Numbered from the stretch's first letter, positions 7,696 through 17,105 are shown. The stretch is DNA of 64,000 nt from UQRS01 sp050946935 (GCA_050946935.1 JBMNVR010000002.1:62001-126000); one strand, 5' to 3'. Program-made: numbers and translations. Notes: generated from the letters alone by a model not told the origin.

Positions 7696-9147
7696 ATGAA
7701 GCTTTTTCGCAAGCAGTTTATTCTGCTGTCGATTGTGACGATCATTTGTTTCGGCGTGCTGATGCTGATTACCAGCACCTCGGTCGCGCGGACGATGGCC
7801 GACGAAAAGAAGGCGGTTTTGCAGGAGACGGGGCAGACTGTTTCCCAGATGGCATCCTATCGTCTGGACAGCGCCGACTTCAGTTACAGCATGAGCAGTA
7901 TTGCGTCGGTTGTCGGATCGGCTATCAATGCAAAAATTTTTATTACCGATATTTCGGGTACTATAACTGTATGCAATTGCAGCGATTTTTTGAAATACGG
8001 CAACTGTCAGCATGTCGGCACGGCCGTCCCGAGAGAGATTTTGGATAAAATGGCTTCGGGCAACTATTTTGAGATCGGCACCCTCGGTTCGCTGTATAAA
8101 GCCAAATATTATACCTCCACCCTGCGGATCGAGGGTCAAAACGCCCAGACGACCGGTTATGTGATCGTTTCCTCGCCGGCGTCCGAGCTGAGCGATTTTT
8201 CCATGCGGATGTATCGCATTTTTCTGCTTTCTATGATTTTCCCGGTGGCGGTACTTCTTCTGGCCTTTTATTACGCCAACTACCGGGTGACCCGTCCGCT
8301 CAAGCTGATGTCTTCGGCGGCAAAAGCGATCGCGCAGGGGGATTTCTCCCGCCGGATCCCAGTTGAAACGGATGACGAAATCGGCGAGCTGGCCGAAAGC
8401 TTCAACCATATGACCAATTCTCTTGTCCAGCTTGAGAGTATGCGCCGCAGCTTTGTGGCCAACGTCTCTCACGAGTTGAAGACTCCGATGACCACCATCG
8501 GCGGCTTCATTGATGGCATTCTTGACGGCACTATCCCGGCTGAGAAGCAGACCTATTACCTCACCGTCGTGTCGGAGGAGATTCGCCGGCTTTCCCGTCT
8601 TGTGGTCGGGATGCTCAGCCTTTCCAAGCTGGAGTCGGGGGAGATGAAAATCAACCGCACCCGATTCAATTTTACCGATGTGATCTGCTCGAGCGTTTTG
8701 TCCCTCGAACAAAAAATCGAGGAAAAGCATATTGACATCCGCGGTCTCGACACGATGGAGGCTTTGCCGATCTCGGGCGACCGCGACCTGCTGCACCAGG
8801 TGGTTTACAACCTTTCGGACAACGCGGTCAAGTTTACGCAGGAGGGCGGTTATATCTCCTTTACCGCGCGGCAGGAGGGGACGAATATCAAGCTGGCGAT
8901 CCGCAACTCGGGCGAAGGGATCGAACCCAAGGATCTGCCGCATGTTTTTGAACGGTTTTATAAGACCGACCGTTCCCGTTCCAAGGATAAAAACGGCACC
9001 GGTCTCGGGCTGTATATCGTAAAAACCATTGTGGATATTCACGGCGGCAGCATCACGGTCAGCAGCGTCGTGGGTGAGTATACAGAGTTTATTATAGTTC
9101 TTCCGGCAGATACCGCGGAGCCTGTACTCCCTGAAAAAGCAAAATAA
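7696..9147 (+). CDS. Membrane sensor histidine kinase
   Basis: Sensor kinase of 483 residues, the partner of the regulator just upstream. Layout: transmembrane helix 8-27; an extracytoplasmic sensor of about 140 residues; second helix 172-195; HAMP linker about 196-250; HisKA domain with H-box FVANVSHELKTPM (His259); then the ATPase domain with N-box LSDNAVKFT and a GTGLGLYIV G-box. The extracytoplasmic part holds a cysteine cluster, C93-N-C95 then C104-Q-H106, unusual for a generic sensor and possibly metal- or redox-responsive (inference). The ATG lies 4 bases after the regulator's stop, implying coupled translation. Confidence 0.95.
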   Translation: MKLFRKQFILLSIVTIICFGVLMLITSTSVARTMADEKKAVLQETGQTVSQMASYRLDSADFSYSMSSIASVVGSAINAKIFITDISGTITVCNCSDFLKYGNCQHVGTAVPREILDKMASGNYFEIGTLGSLYKAKYYTSTLRIEGQNAQTTGYVIVSSPASELSDFSMRMYRIFLLSMIFPVAVLLLAFYYANYRVTRPLKLMSSAAKAIAQGDFSRRIPVETDDEIGELAESFNHMTNSLVQLESMRRSFVANVSHELKTPMTTIGGFIDGILDGTIPAEKQTYYLTVVSEEIRRLSRLVVGMLSLSKLESGEMKINRTRFNFTDVICSSVLSLEQKIEEKHIDIRGLDTMEALPISGDRDLLHQVVYNLSDNAVKFTQEGGYISFTARQEGTNIKLAIRNSGEGIEPKDLPHVFERFYKTDRSRSKDKNGTGLGLYIVKTIVDIHGGSITVSSVVGEYTEFIIVLPADTAEPVLPEKAK

Positions 9148-9169
9148 CGGTTTGAAGGAGTTTTCGTAT

Positions 9170-10795
9170 ATGAACGAGTTTGATGAGAAAAATCTTCCGC
9201 AGGAGCCGGAGGTCCCCGTGACCGCGCCGGATACGCCGACCCGGTCCGAGAGAGATTCATCCGCCCAGCCGCCTGTTTCCACAAGGGATGCGGATGGGAT
9301 ACAGGCGCCTCCTGCGCCGGAAGAATCCGCACTCGAGCAGGCGACGTGGAATACCGATCCGGTCGGCACGCCCGCCCCGGAGAAACCAGATGATTCTCTC
9401 TGCCCGGCGCAGGAGGCGCCGCAACCGGCCTCTTACACGCCCGAGCCGAGCGTTTCGCCGCAGCCCGGCTATCACTTTGATCCAATGACCGGCCGTCCGG
9501 TCGGGCAGGGGACTCCGCCTGCCGCACCCATACCGGGGCTGCATTCTTACGCACAGAACCCGAGCGGGGCGATTGTGTTCTCCGACCCGGAACCGGGAAA
9601 ATCGGAGCGTACAAAAACCTCCGGTTTCAAGGTGTTTATGATCGCCTTGTCGGCTGTGCTGGTGTTGGCAATTGTCGCCGGAAGCTTTTATTTTATCGGC
9701 CGCGGCAACGCCGGAACCGGCTCTAACGGCGGCTCGGTCGGCGGCAGTTATGTTTCGCCCGATTTGGCCGACCGCCCCTCCGGCGACGTGGAGGAGGGCA
9801 CGGCCGCCTATGTGTATAACCAAGTGGTCGGTTCGGTTGTGCTGATTGAGGTTTACAGTTATGATGATCCTTCTTCCGGCTCGCAGGCGAGCGGCGTGGT
9901 CTATTCAGAAGATGGTTATATCATTACCAACGACCATATTTATGAGGACATTTCCAACCCGCAGTTCTTAATCACCTTTTCTGACGGCCGCCGGATGGAT
10001 GCGCAGTTTGTCGCCGGCGACCAACGAACCGACCTCGCGGTGCTCAAAGTAGAGGCGTCCGGATTGCCCGCGGCAACTTTCGGCGACTCTTCTCAGGCCA
10101 TGATCGGGGATGATATTATCACAATCGGCAATCCGGGCGGCAGCGACTGCGCCTTCTCCCTGACCGAAGGGGTCATTTCTGCTGTTGACCGCTGGGCGTC
10201 GAACTCGTCCAATTACTCGATGAAGTTTATTCAGATTGACGCCGCCATCAATTCAGGTAGCTCGGGCGGCGCGCTGGTGAATCTGCACGGACAGGTCATC
10301 GGCATCACCTCTTGGAAATATGTTGGCACCTCTTATGAGAATATGGCGTTTGCCATTCCGACTACGACCGTGCGCCGGGTCTGCGACAGTCTGATTGCCA
10401 ACGGGTATGTCGCTGACCGTGCCAAGCTCGGCATCAAATATCAGACGGTCACGGCGGTCAGCGCCAAACTGAACAACCTTTCGAACACCGGACTTCTGGT
10501 GGCGGAGGTGACATCCGGCACGCCGATTGAGAAGGCGGGAGTCGCGGTCGGCGATCTGATTACCCATATCAACGGCACGGCGATTACCGATTCCTCTGTG
10601 ATGCTGGAAATTTTGGAGAATATGTCTCCCGGAGACCAGGCGGTGCTGACCGTGCTGAAATCCTCCGGGGCGACAGCCGATATAACGGTCGGGTTGATTG
10701 AGGATCGCGGAAGTTCCAGCTATAACACGAAGAGCAGTGAAGGCTCCGCTTCATCCGGTGGCGGCGGGGAATTCAATTTCCCTGACGGAGACTGA
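9170..10795 (+). CDS. HtrA/DegP-type membrane-anchored serine protease with PDZ domain
   Basis: Surface quality-control protease of 541 residues. A long Pro/Glu/Ala-rich cytoplasmic tail (1-150) precedes one transmembrane helix (153-176). The trypsin-like domain then lies outside the membrane, with His256 in ITNDHIYED, Asp288 in RTDLAVLKV and Ser365 in NSGSSGGAL, where Ser-Ser replaces the usual Asn-Ser. A PDZ domain (about 430-520) follows and contains TPIEKAGVAVGDLI. The ATG at 9170 has GAAGGAG 9 bases upstream. It is 22 bases after the sensor kinase, so the three genes form a probable envelope-stress operon like CssRS/HtrA systems. Confidence 0.93.
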   Translation: MNEFDEKNLPQEPEVPVTAPDTPTRSERDSSAQPPVSTRDADGIQAPPAPEESALEQATWNTDPVGTPAPEKPDDSLCPAQEAPQPASYTPEPSVSPQPGYHFDPMTGRPVGQGTPPAAPIPGLHSYAQNPSGAIVFSDPEPGKSERTKTSGFKVFMIALSAVLVLAIVAGSFYFIGRGNAGTGSNGGSVGGSYVSPDLADRPSGDVEEGTAAYVYNQVVGSVVLIEVYSYDDPSSGSQASGVVYSEDGYIITNDHIYEDISNPQFLITFSDGRRMDAQFVAGDQRTDLAVLKVEASGLPAATFGDSSQAMIGDDIITIGNPGGSDCAFSLTEGVISAVDRWASNSSNYSMKFIQIDAAINSGSSGGALVNLHGQVIGITSWKYVGTSYENMAFAIPTTTVRRVCDSLIANGYVADRAKLGIKYQTVTAVSAKLNNLSNTGLLVAEVTSGTPIEKAGVAVGDLITHINGTAITDSSVMLEILENMSPGDQAVLTVLKSSGATADITVGLIEDRGSSSYNTKSSEGSASSGGGGEFNFPDGD

Positions 10796-10937
10796 GTTTT
10801 TACTCGTGCAACCCCCTTCTGCCCGGGGCGGAATATCTCGAGCGGGGGTATCCGGATTCGGACTCCGACACTTTACCGCCCGCCGCCCGGATATTCCGCG
10901 CGTTCTATGTGCATCCTATATGCCGGGGGTGAAAATT

Positions 10938-11126
10938 TTGAAAGACGCATCCTTTGGCGAACTTCCGCTTGGACTCGGCATGGCTTTGGCGCAAAACCCC
11001 GCAGCGATGAAGAGTTTTTGCCGGATGGATAACGGCGCACGCCAAAAACTGATTGAAGAGGCGCATCGGGCGCAGTCGAAAACGGAAATGCAGACCCTTG
11101 TGAACCATTTGACGAGGCAGGGATAG
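10938..11126 (+). CDS. Small uncharacterised protein
   Basis: A 62-residue protein, if it begins at the TTG at 10938, which follows GGGGGTGA with good spacing; an in-frame ATG at 10920 would add six residues. The sequence contains PLGLGMALAQNPAAM, then an alpha-helical part ending KTEMQTLVNHLTRQ. Small proteins of this build recur in Clostridia without known function, as far as I recall. It has no signal peptide or membrane helix and is followed immediately by a strong terminator. I see no catalytic residue pattern and assign no function. Confidence 0.65.
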   Translation: MKDASFGELPLGLGMALAQNPAAMKSFCRMDNGARQKLIEEAHRAQSKTEMQTLVNHLTRQG

Positions 11127-11150
11127 ACTCCCTGCCTTTTTTCTTTTTTT
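11116..11150 (+). terminator. Intrinsic terminator
   Basis: GGCAGGGA-TAGAC-TCCCTGCC forms a perfect 8-base-pair stem followed by TTTTTTCTTTTTTT. It begins inside the last codons of the small gene and closes the regulator-kinase-protease unit. Confidence 0.92.
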
Positions 11151-11166
11151 GCCTTTGGCTTTGATC

Positions 11167-11195
11167 TTGAACATTGATCGGTTTGGTGTTACAAT
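11167..11195 (+). promoter_or_regulatory. Sigma-A-type promoter
   Basis: TTGAAC (11167-11172) and TACAAT (11190-11195) are separated by 17 bases. The site lies just after the terminator and about 190 bases before the gene at 11387; the leader between them has no recognised motif. Confidence 0.75.
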
Positions 11196-11386
11196 ACCTT
11201 TACCAAATCCGAACAGGACAAAATCCGAATTGCGGAGGATATTGCGCGGCAAAACGGCGTTTTCTTTGCGGGGCGTCGGTTGTGAGGTCTCCCCGACGGG
11301 AGGGCCTTGATGCCTGCGGCGAACAGGTCGAGGCCGTGTGCTTACGGCAAAGCATGTGACACTACATATGGAAAGGATGCATCCTT

Positions 11387-12979
11387 TTGAATTTTCAGAA
11401 GATAAAAACCGCCCTTTTAACGGGTGTGAAAACAGTCGTCCGTGCGGCAGCACGCTTTTTCCTTTGGGGAAAATCCAAGTTTGACGTGCTGTACAGCCGC
11501 CTGCCGATCGAGGATAAGTATAAGCGTATCCTGTCGATGACGACCCTGTCGGTCTTGCTGGTGGTTGTGGTTGCGGTCTGCGTGCCGGTTGCCAAAACAG
11601 TGGGGGAGGCGGTCGGCTCCGCTGTGGTTGAAATGACCGGTGAAAGCTCCGGCGACGCACCCTCCGGCGCGGAGGTTGTGGTTTCCGCCCCGGAGCTGGA
11701 GAACGTCCTGCCCGAGACGATGGAAACACCACAGAATGATCTGCTCAGCATTCCGACCGGCGGCGCCGCCTGGCGGTTCACGGATGCCGAGGTGTATCGT
11801 TTGCAGCGGATGATGGTGTTTTTGGAAAAATGCGATTCTTTTGAATACGGCGACGCCAATAAAGACAAAATGATGGCGTTGACCGCTTTCCGATATTTGA
11901 TTGAACGTGGCAGCAAGGATGTCGCTTTATATGATGGCAACCGTTACTCGGTCAAGGATTGGACGCTGCAAAAATGGATTTCGGGTTTCTTTGGACGCAA
12001 CCTTTCGTCGAAAGAAAATCTGGGAAATATTTTTTATACCGGCGGTTATTATCAGTATACGGAACCGAACCCCGGACCGCAGGCGGTCACAGGCTATATC
12101 ACAGGCGCTTACTCTCTTGGGCAGAATTATTATAAAATCACCGGGATTGTATCCCGCGGCTTTGCCGATGATTCCGCCCGATACAGCCGCCGGCTGAGCG
12201 TTGTTTTGCTCAAGGATGCTTCGGCGGAATATGGGTATTATATCATTTCGCTGGTCAACGAGCCAACGGCTTATACCTATATTGATTCGCTGGAGAGATA
12301 CCGCGAGCTGCCCTATGAGGATTTTTCGGCGGGTTCGGGCGGGGCTGCGGTCACCTCCCGGCCGCAGACAACGGTCGGCGGGGAATCATCCTTGCCTGAC
12401 GATACGGAGGAGACGGTTTCTGACACGTCCGCCGAGCCGGAGACGACCAGCCAGGCGGTATCCATGCCGTCGGTGACCGAGGAGCTGAAAAAAACCAGCC
12501 TGCCCTCAGCCGAGGAAAAATCGCTCAAAGAGATGCTTTCTGCCATGCCGGCGCTGCTGGTCGATTTTGACAGCGAAAAAGCAGGGTATGACGCGGCTCT
12601 TACGCTGCTTTCCCACCTGGTTATTTGCCAGGAAAAGGGGGTGGATTTTTCGGTCGGGAATTCCTCCACCACTTATGCTGAACTGGCAGCCAAGTCGGCC
12701 GCTTTATTCGGCAAGGTTCCGGCGGAGATTTCTGCAGCCTCTCCCACCGGATCTTATACCATTGAGCCCTATTTGATCACCGGCAAAAGTGAGTATAAAA
12801 TTACCGCGGTCTATGATCTCGGAAGCAACCGGTACCTTCTGCAATGCGAGGTTCAGTATTTTTCCAATCCCCTGCTGAGCGAGGCGGATCAGACCTACCG
12901 CTACACCGCCGTAATTGAGCGAAGCGAAAGTGCGCAGTATAAGTTCTTCATCCGATCGCAAACATTTGTAAAGCAATAG
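11387..12979 (+). CDS. Membrane-anchored protein with internal duplication, unknown function
   Basis: Not recognised: 530 residues. It starts at a TTG 9 bases after GAAAGGA. An N-terminal basic cytoplasmic segment precedes one transmembrane helix (about 51-68), so most of the protein should lie outside the membrane. Two similar domains are apparent. Copy 1 (about 155-290) contains YYKITGIVSRG, and copy 2 (about 395-525) contains EYKITAVYDLG. Each begins with a helical stretch near an F(x)YGDANK / FSVGNSS turn and ends with a beta-rich part. A Ser/Thr/Pro/Glu linker (315-375) joins them. It is a single-gene unit between a promoter and a terminator. A role at the cell surface is inferred from topology only. 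Confidence 0.75.
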   Translation: MNFQKIKTALLTGVKTVVRAAARFFLWGKSKFDVLYSRLPIEDKYKRILSMTTLSVLLVVVVAVCVPVAKTVGEAVGSAVVEMTGESSGDAPSGAEVVVSAPELENVLPETMETPQNDLLSIPTGGAAWRFTDAEVYRLQRMMVFLEKCDSFEYGDANKDKMMALTAFRYLIERGSKDVALYDGNRYSVKDWTLQKWISGFFGRNLSSKENLGNIFYTGGYYQYTEPNPGPQAVTGYITGAYSLGQNYYKITGIVSRGFADDSARYSRRLSVVLLKDASAEYGYYIISLVNEPTAYTYIDSLERYRELPYEDFSAGSGGAAVTSRPQTTVGGESSLPDDTEETVSDTSAEPETTSQAVSMPSVTEELKKTSLPSAEEKSLKEMLSAMPALLVDFDSEKAGYDAALTLLSHLVICQEKGVDFSVGNSSTTYAELAAKSAALFGKVPAEISAASPTGSYTIEPYLITGKSEYKITAVYDLGSNRYLLQCEVQYFSNPLLSEADQTYRYTAVIERSESAQYKFFIRSQTFVKQ

Positions 12980-13006
12980 GTCGTTTTGCCTCTGGTTTTC
13001 TGCGGC

Positions 13007-13061
13007 AAAAGCCGGATTTTTTGGTCTTAAACAGACGGAAAAATCCGGCTTTTCATTTTTT
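13007..13061 (+). terminator. Intrinsic terminator
   Basis: AAAAGCCGGATTTTTT pairs with AAAAATCCGGCTTTT across a 16-base loop, followed by CATTTTTT. Flanking A and T runs would let it work in both directions. The 320-base gap 12980-13299 holds this and the next promoter. Confidence 0.85.
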
Positions 13062-13161
13062 AAAAGAATCTTTGCTATCATCTTTTAACGCGGGAGAAAC
13101 ACTTGCTTTTTTTAGGGCAAACATACAAAAACAGGATTTTTTTAAGGAACATCTTGCAATT

Positions 13162-13191
13162 TTGTTATAAATTTATTAAACTGTGTATAGT
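13162..13191 (+). promoter_or_regulatory. Probable promoter of the dockerin protein gene
   Basis: TTGTTA (13162-13167) and TATAGT (13186-13191) are separated by 18 bases, in an AT-rich stretch contrasting with the surroundings, about 110 bases before the start codon. Confidence 0.55.
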
Positions 13192-13299
13192 GGTTTTTAT
13201 CTGGTGTGGTACGGAAAGTGCGAAGAGGGGGGACGCCGCTTGTATGTCGGCCGCCCGGCGCCATTCCGTTCCGCGTCATAATGAAAGGATGAATCGTTT

Positions 13300-16200
13300 A
13301 TGCAGGCAAAAAGATTTTGCGCGCTGTTTCTCTCCCTTTGCATGGTGCTCACCCTGATTCCGGGCGCCGCGCTGTCCGGGTTGGCAGCCTCTGCCGCACT
13401 GGGGGAGGATCGGATCACCGCACATGATTCGCTGATGTCTTATGTGGATCTCTCCAGCACGGTGTATAAAACCTCCGGCGGGACCAAGAGCGGGACCACC
13501 GACAATGAGGGTCCGGCCAAGGTGTTTGACGGTGATCTCGCGACCAAGGTGGGTTTGTTCAACGCGGTCGGGAGCGAAGCTGTGCTGACCTTCCGCACGA
13601 GCGAGGCGGTCACGGTTACCGCCTATACGTTCGGCACGGCCAACGACTCACCCGAGCGGGACCCCCGTTCCTGGGTGTTCTATGGTTCCACCGACGGGGA
13701 AAGCTATGTGGAACTTTCCCGTGTCGATGATTATACCATGCCGTCCGAGCGGAAGGTGTACTGCGACGTTGATTTCCCGGTGGAGACTCCGGCGGCTTAC
13801 AGCTACTACAAGCTGGTGATCTCGGCTTTCAGAAGCTCGACCGACCTCTACTCCCAGTTTGCTGAGTTTTTAATCTCCGGCTACGATACGACGGATTTAC
13901 TGGAAGTCATTAATGCGATCAACCTTCTTGCGGATATGAAACCGGGGGAGGAGAAAAACACCGCAATTGCACGTTGCGGCGAGCTGTATGACGCGCTCAC
14001 GGTTGGCAAAGCCAGCGTTTATAATTATGAGGAACTGGAAACCGCGCGGATGGAGGCCGAGTTGGGCGACGCCGCCTACGCCGTGCGGGAAGCGATCGAC
14101 AAAATCGCAGCCATCGGCACCGTGACCTATAAAGATAGCTGCCTTGAAAAGATTAAGGCGGCTGAAACAGCCTATGCGGCTGTGCCGGAGGCGGCCCGCT
14201 CGTATGTGACCAACGCGGCCGTTCTGACGGCGGCGCGGACACAATATGAGGATTACATCACAAATGGATGGGTCAACGTGACCGATTGGGGTACTGCGGA
14301 AAGCTGGAGCACCTCGCCGTGGCTTGCCGACGCTTCTGAGGAAGAAATCGCGGCCACCCACGCCGCTGTGACTGATGAGATTCGGTATCAGTATCTCACC
14401 AACAAATATGATTACGATCTGCTTGGCGATCTGAAGGTTTCCACCTGGATGGGGCTGCCGGCCGTTTCCTCCGAATCGGCCGAAAGTTCCAACCTCGGCA
14501 ATCCGTGGGGACACGCCGGGCGGTATGTTTCCTGCATTTCGATGCCTTTTACCGGCATGGCGTTTTCCAACAACGGATATTTTTATGTAAAGTTCTCATA
14601 CGCTTCCGCGATCTCATCACCGTTTGAATATAATGGGTTTAAGGTGCTGCAATCCTGGAATATGGTGCAGTTCTACCCGGCCGACACTGAGGAGGTCAAG
14701 GGCGGCACAGTGAACATGTCTGCCGCCAACCGCTTTCCCGGAAGCATCAACAGCGGAGACCGGGCAAAATCGACCTTCCGCTACGTCTACGCCGCCTATA
14801 ACCAGGAACACAAGTGGGAAGGAAAAACCTTCGGCTATGCCTGGGGCGACGCAGTCTGGAACCGGGAGGAGACCATCCTGGTTCAGGATTTCGACACCGA
14901 CAGCGACGGCCACAACTACCTGGTGAACACGGCCGCACGTATCGCGGCGACCGACGCGAAAAGCGAAGCGTCGATCAAAGAAAACGCCGCATTTGTCATC
15001 AACGGCAAGATTTTGGATGTTCTGTATAATAAATTCCCGAACCTCACACGCGGACAGGGCGACCATGCCGCCCAGATGTCCAAGGTGCTGGATGTTTTGG
15101 GCGCGCCGACCGACAATGCGGTGACCGATGCGGACGGAAACGTCACCCAGTTGTTCGAACGCTCGGCCATCACTGTTTTTGCCGACGGCAGCGTTTCGTT
15201 TGAGGACGGCAACCTGACCTTTGCGGAAATCACCGGCGATTCCATCGTTGCCTCTTATGTGAACGGCAGTGAGGTTGCGCTGCTCCTGGCCGAGGATGCG
15301 GACAAATCGTCCGTCAACGTTTCGGTCACACTGACTGACGAGAATGCGGTAATGGAGCCTGCCGCCGGAACGTGGGATCTTTCCGCGCCGCTGGAGGTGA
15401 AGATCACCGCGGCCGACGGGGATTACAACACAGTGACCGTGACCGCCTATAGTGCGGCGGATATGACCGACGAGGATCGCGCGGCCATCACGGCGGCGGA
15501 GGATCTGGCCAAAGCTGTTCCTGTGCCGTATTACCGCTCCGATCGGGAGGCGGCGCAAAAGGCTCTTGATGCCTTTGGTGCGCTGACCGCCTTCCAGAAA
15601 ACGCTGTATTCAGCCGAGGCTGAGCTGGCCGCCATCGACGTGCGGATGGAAGAACTGCTGGACACCCCGATCCGCATCACAACGGTCGGTGACTCGATCA
15701 CCGAGGGCGTCGGTTCCTCAAACTCGGCCGATTACTCCTATCCGGCGCAGTTGCAGACCGTTCTCGGCGATGACTATCTTGTCACCAATGCCGGTATTAG
15801 CGGCACGACCGCCATCAATACCCAAATCGCCGGATCGAGCTATCCCTATATCACCAGTCCGGGCTACAGCGTTGGTCTGAACTCTAACCCCGACATCGTA
15901 ATCATGATGCTCGGTACCAACGACGCGCAGACGAACTACTGGGATCTGGACGACGGCATTGACAACGCCAAGACCTACCATGACGATTATGCCGCTTTGA
16001 TTGAGAAATATCTGGCCATGGATTCCAAGCCAGTGATTTACATGTGCTCGATGATCGTGACCTCCGATACCTATTGCAGCGGACGGGAGACCAACAACGT
16101 CAACTATCTCAACCCGATCGTCCGTCAACTGGTGGAGGAATACGACCTTGAATACATCGACATGCGTTCCTGGTCGGAATACTGGCTGAATGATTATAAA

Positions 16201-16890
16201 ACCTATTTTGCCGATAATTATCTGCATCCCAACGACTATGGCTACAAGTGCATGGCAGAGAAATATGCCGACGTGATTTCTGAATATATTACCGAGGTCG
16301 GCGACCCGGGCGCAACCGCCCTGCTGATGGACGGCGTGCCGGTTGAGGGTTTCTCGCCGGAGAAGACCGAATACACGCTGGTCTGTGACGCCGAAAATCC
16401 TGAGGTGACCATGACGGCGGCGGAGGGCAGCACCGTCTCGGTTGAAAAAGACGGGGACAGCTACCAAATTACGGTGGTATCCAAATACCAGATGAACGGC
16501 GTGACCTATACGGTGGATCTGGTGTCCTCTGCCGACCCGATGGCGGAAGCTTACCGGGTGATTGCCCTGATCGACGAGCTGAATGAAGCCAGCACGGCTG
16601 AAGAGGTTGCGGCCGTCCGTGCCGCTTACGAGGCGCTGACTGCCGAACAGAAGGCGGCGGTGACCAACTATTCCAAGTTGGAGGAAGCCGAGCAGAATGC
16701 GGTGAAGCCGGGCGACGTGGACGGCGACGGTGCCGCCGTTACCGTTTCCGACGTGGTGGAGCTGCGGAAACTGATTGTGGCCGGCACCTGGACCGACCGG
16801 GAGTTTGCGGCCGGCAACCTGGACAACAGCGATGCTCTGCTGACCGTTTCGGACGTTGTGGCTCTGCGTGCCCTGATCGTACAGGGGTAA
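13300..16890 (+). CDS. Secreted SGNH/GDSL hydrolase with C-terminal dockerin
   Basis: Large exported protein, 1196 residues, probably an esterase or deacetylase acting on plant or host glycans while docked on a cohesin scaffold. Order: signal peptide (1 to about 32, ending near LAASA); a discoidin/CBM32-like domain (about 45-190, with WVFYGSTDGESYVELS); a helical module (about 195-320); a region of about 320-640 with an LGFP-like stretch (LGAPT then FERSAI); a beta domain and second helical module (to about 790); the SGNH hydrolase with Ser799 in GDSIT, Asn874 in LGTNDA and His976 in DNYLHPN; a cadherin-like beta domain; a third helical module; and a dockerin (1136-1196) with two SDVVxLR repeats. 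GAAAGGATG precedes the ATG. The substrate is not determinable here. Confidence 0.88.
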   Translation: MQAKRFCALFLSLCMVLTLIPGAALSGLAASAALGEDRITAHDSLMSYVDLSSTVYKTSGGTKSGTTDNEGPAKVFDGDLATKVGLFNAVGSEAVLTFRTSEAVTVTAYTFGTANDSPERDPRSWVFYGSTDGESYVELSRVDDYTMPSERKVYCDVDFPVETPAAYSYYKLVISAFRSSTDLYSQFAEFLISGYDTTDLLEVINAINLLADMKPGEEKNTAIARCGELYDALTVGKASVYNYEELETARMEAELGDAAYAVREAIDKIAAIGTVTYKDSCLEKIKAAETAYAAVPEAARSYVTNAAVLTAARTQYEDYITNGWVNVTDWGTAESWSTSPWLADASEEEIAATHAAVTDEIRYQYLTNKYDYDLLGDLKVSTWMGLPAVSSESAESSNLGNPWGHAGRYVSCISMPFTGMAFSNNGYFYVKFSYASAISSPFEYNGFKVLQSWNMVQFYPADTEEVKGGTVNMSAANRFPGSINSGDRAKSTFRYVYAAYNQEHKWEGKTFGYAWGDAVWNREETILVQDFDTDSDGHNYLVNTAARIAATDAKSEASIKENAAFVINGKILDVLYNKFPNLTRGQGDHAAQMSKVLDVLGAPTDNAVTDADGNVTQLFERSAITVFADGSVSFEDGNLTFAEITGDSIVASYVNGSEVALLLAEDADKSSVNVSVTLTDENAVMEPAAGTWDLSAPLEVKITAADGDYNTVTVTAYSAADMTDEDRAAITAAEDLAKAVPVPYYRSDREAAQKALDAFGALTAFQKTLYSAEAELAAIDVRMEELLDTPIRITTVGDSITEGVGSSNSADYSYPAQLQTVLGDDYLVTNAGISGTTAINTQIAGSSYPYITSPGYSVGLNSNPDIVIMMLGTNDAQTNYWDLDDGIDNAKTYHDDYAALIEKYLAMDSKPVIYMCSMIVTSDTYCSGRETNNVNYLNPIVRQLVEEYDLEYIDMRSWSEYWLNDYKTYFADNYLHPNDYGYKCMAEKYADVISEYITEVGDPGATALLMDGVPVEGFSPEKTEYTLVCDAENPEVTMTAAEGSTVSVEKDGDSYQITVVSKYQMNGVTYTVDLVSSADPMAEAYRVIALIDELNEASTAEEVAAVRAAYEALTAEQKAAVTNYSKLEEAEQNAVKPGDVDGDGAAVTVSDVVELRKLIVAGTWTDREFAAGNLDNSDALLTVSDVVALRALIVQG

Positions 16891-16925
16891 GAATATCGCG
16901 CCGACCATCTCTTTAGAATATGCGC

Positions 16926-16973
16926 AAAGCAACCACTGCTGCGGATTTTTTTCGTGGCGGTGGTTGCTTTTTT
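16926..16973 (+). terminator. Intrinsic terminator after the dockerin protein gene
   Basis: GCAACCACTGC and GCGGTGGTTGC form an 11-12-base-pair stem with one G-U, followed by TTTTTT (16968-16973). The 317-base gap 16891-17207 holds this and the pyrH promoter. Confidence 0.85.
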
Positions 16974-17105
16974 GTGCACTTTCCGGATAAACAGAAACGG
17001 CGGTTCGGGTTTCGGCCGCACCCGATGTGGGCCTTTTCGGAAAATGGGAGGAGGAAAAGCGGGAATTTTCTCCGGTATTTTATGGAACAGAATGGGCCTT
17101 CATGA

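Noticed and set aside
7600..9369. Minus-strand open frame (589 codons) opposite the histidine kinase
   Set aside because: It overlaps a confident kinase with all catalytic boxes and has no family resemblance.
13103..13357. 84-codon open frame overlapping the start of the dockerin gene
   Set aside because: It overlaps the signal peptide region in another frame and contains the promoter; no ribosome site.
15718..16932. Minus-strand open frame (404 codons) opposite the SGNH-dockerin gene
   Set aside because: Histidine- and glycine-rich translation typical of an antisense shadow of Asp/Asn/Ala-rich coding sequence; no start signal.
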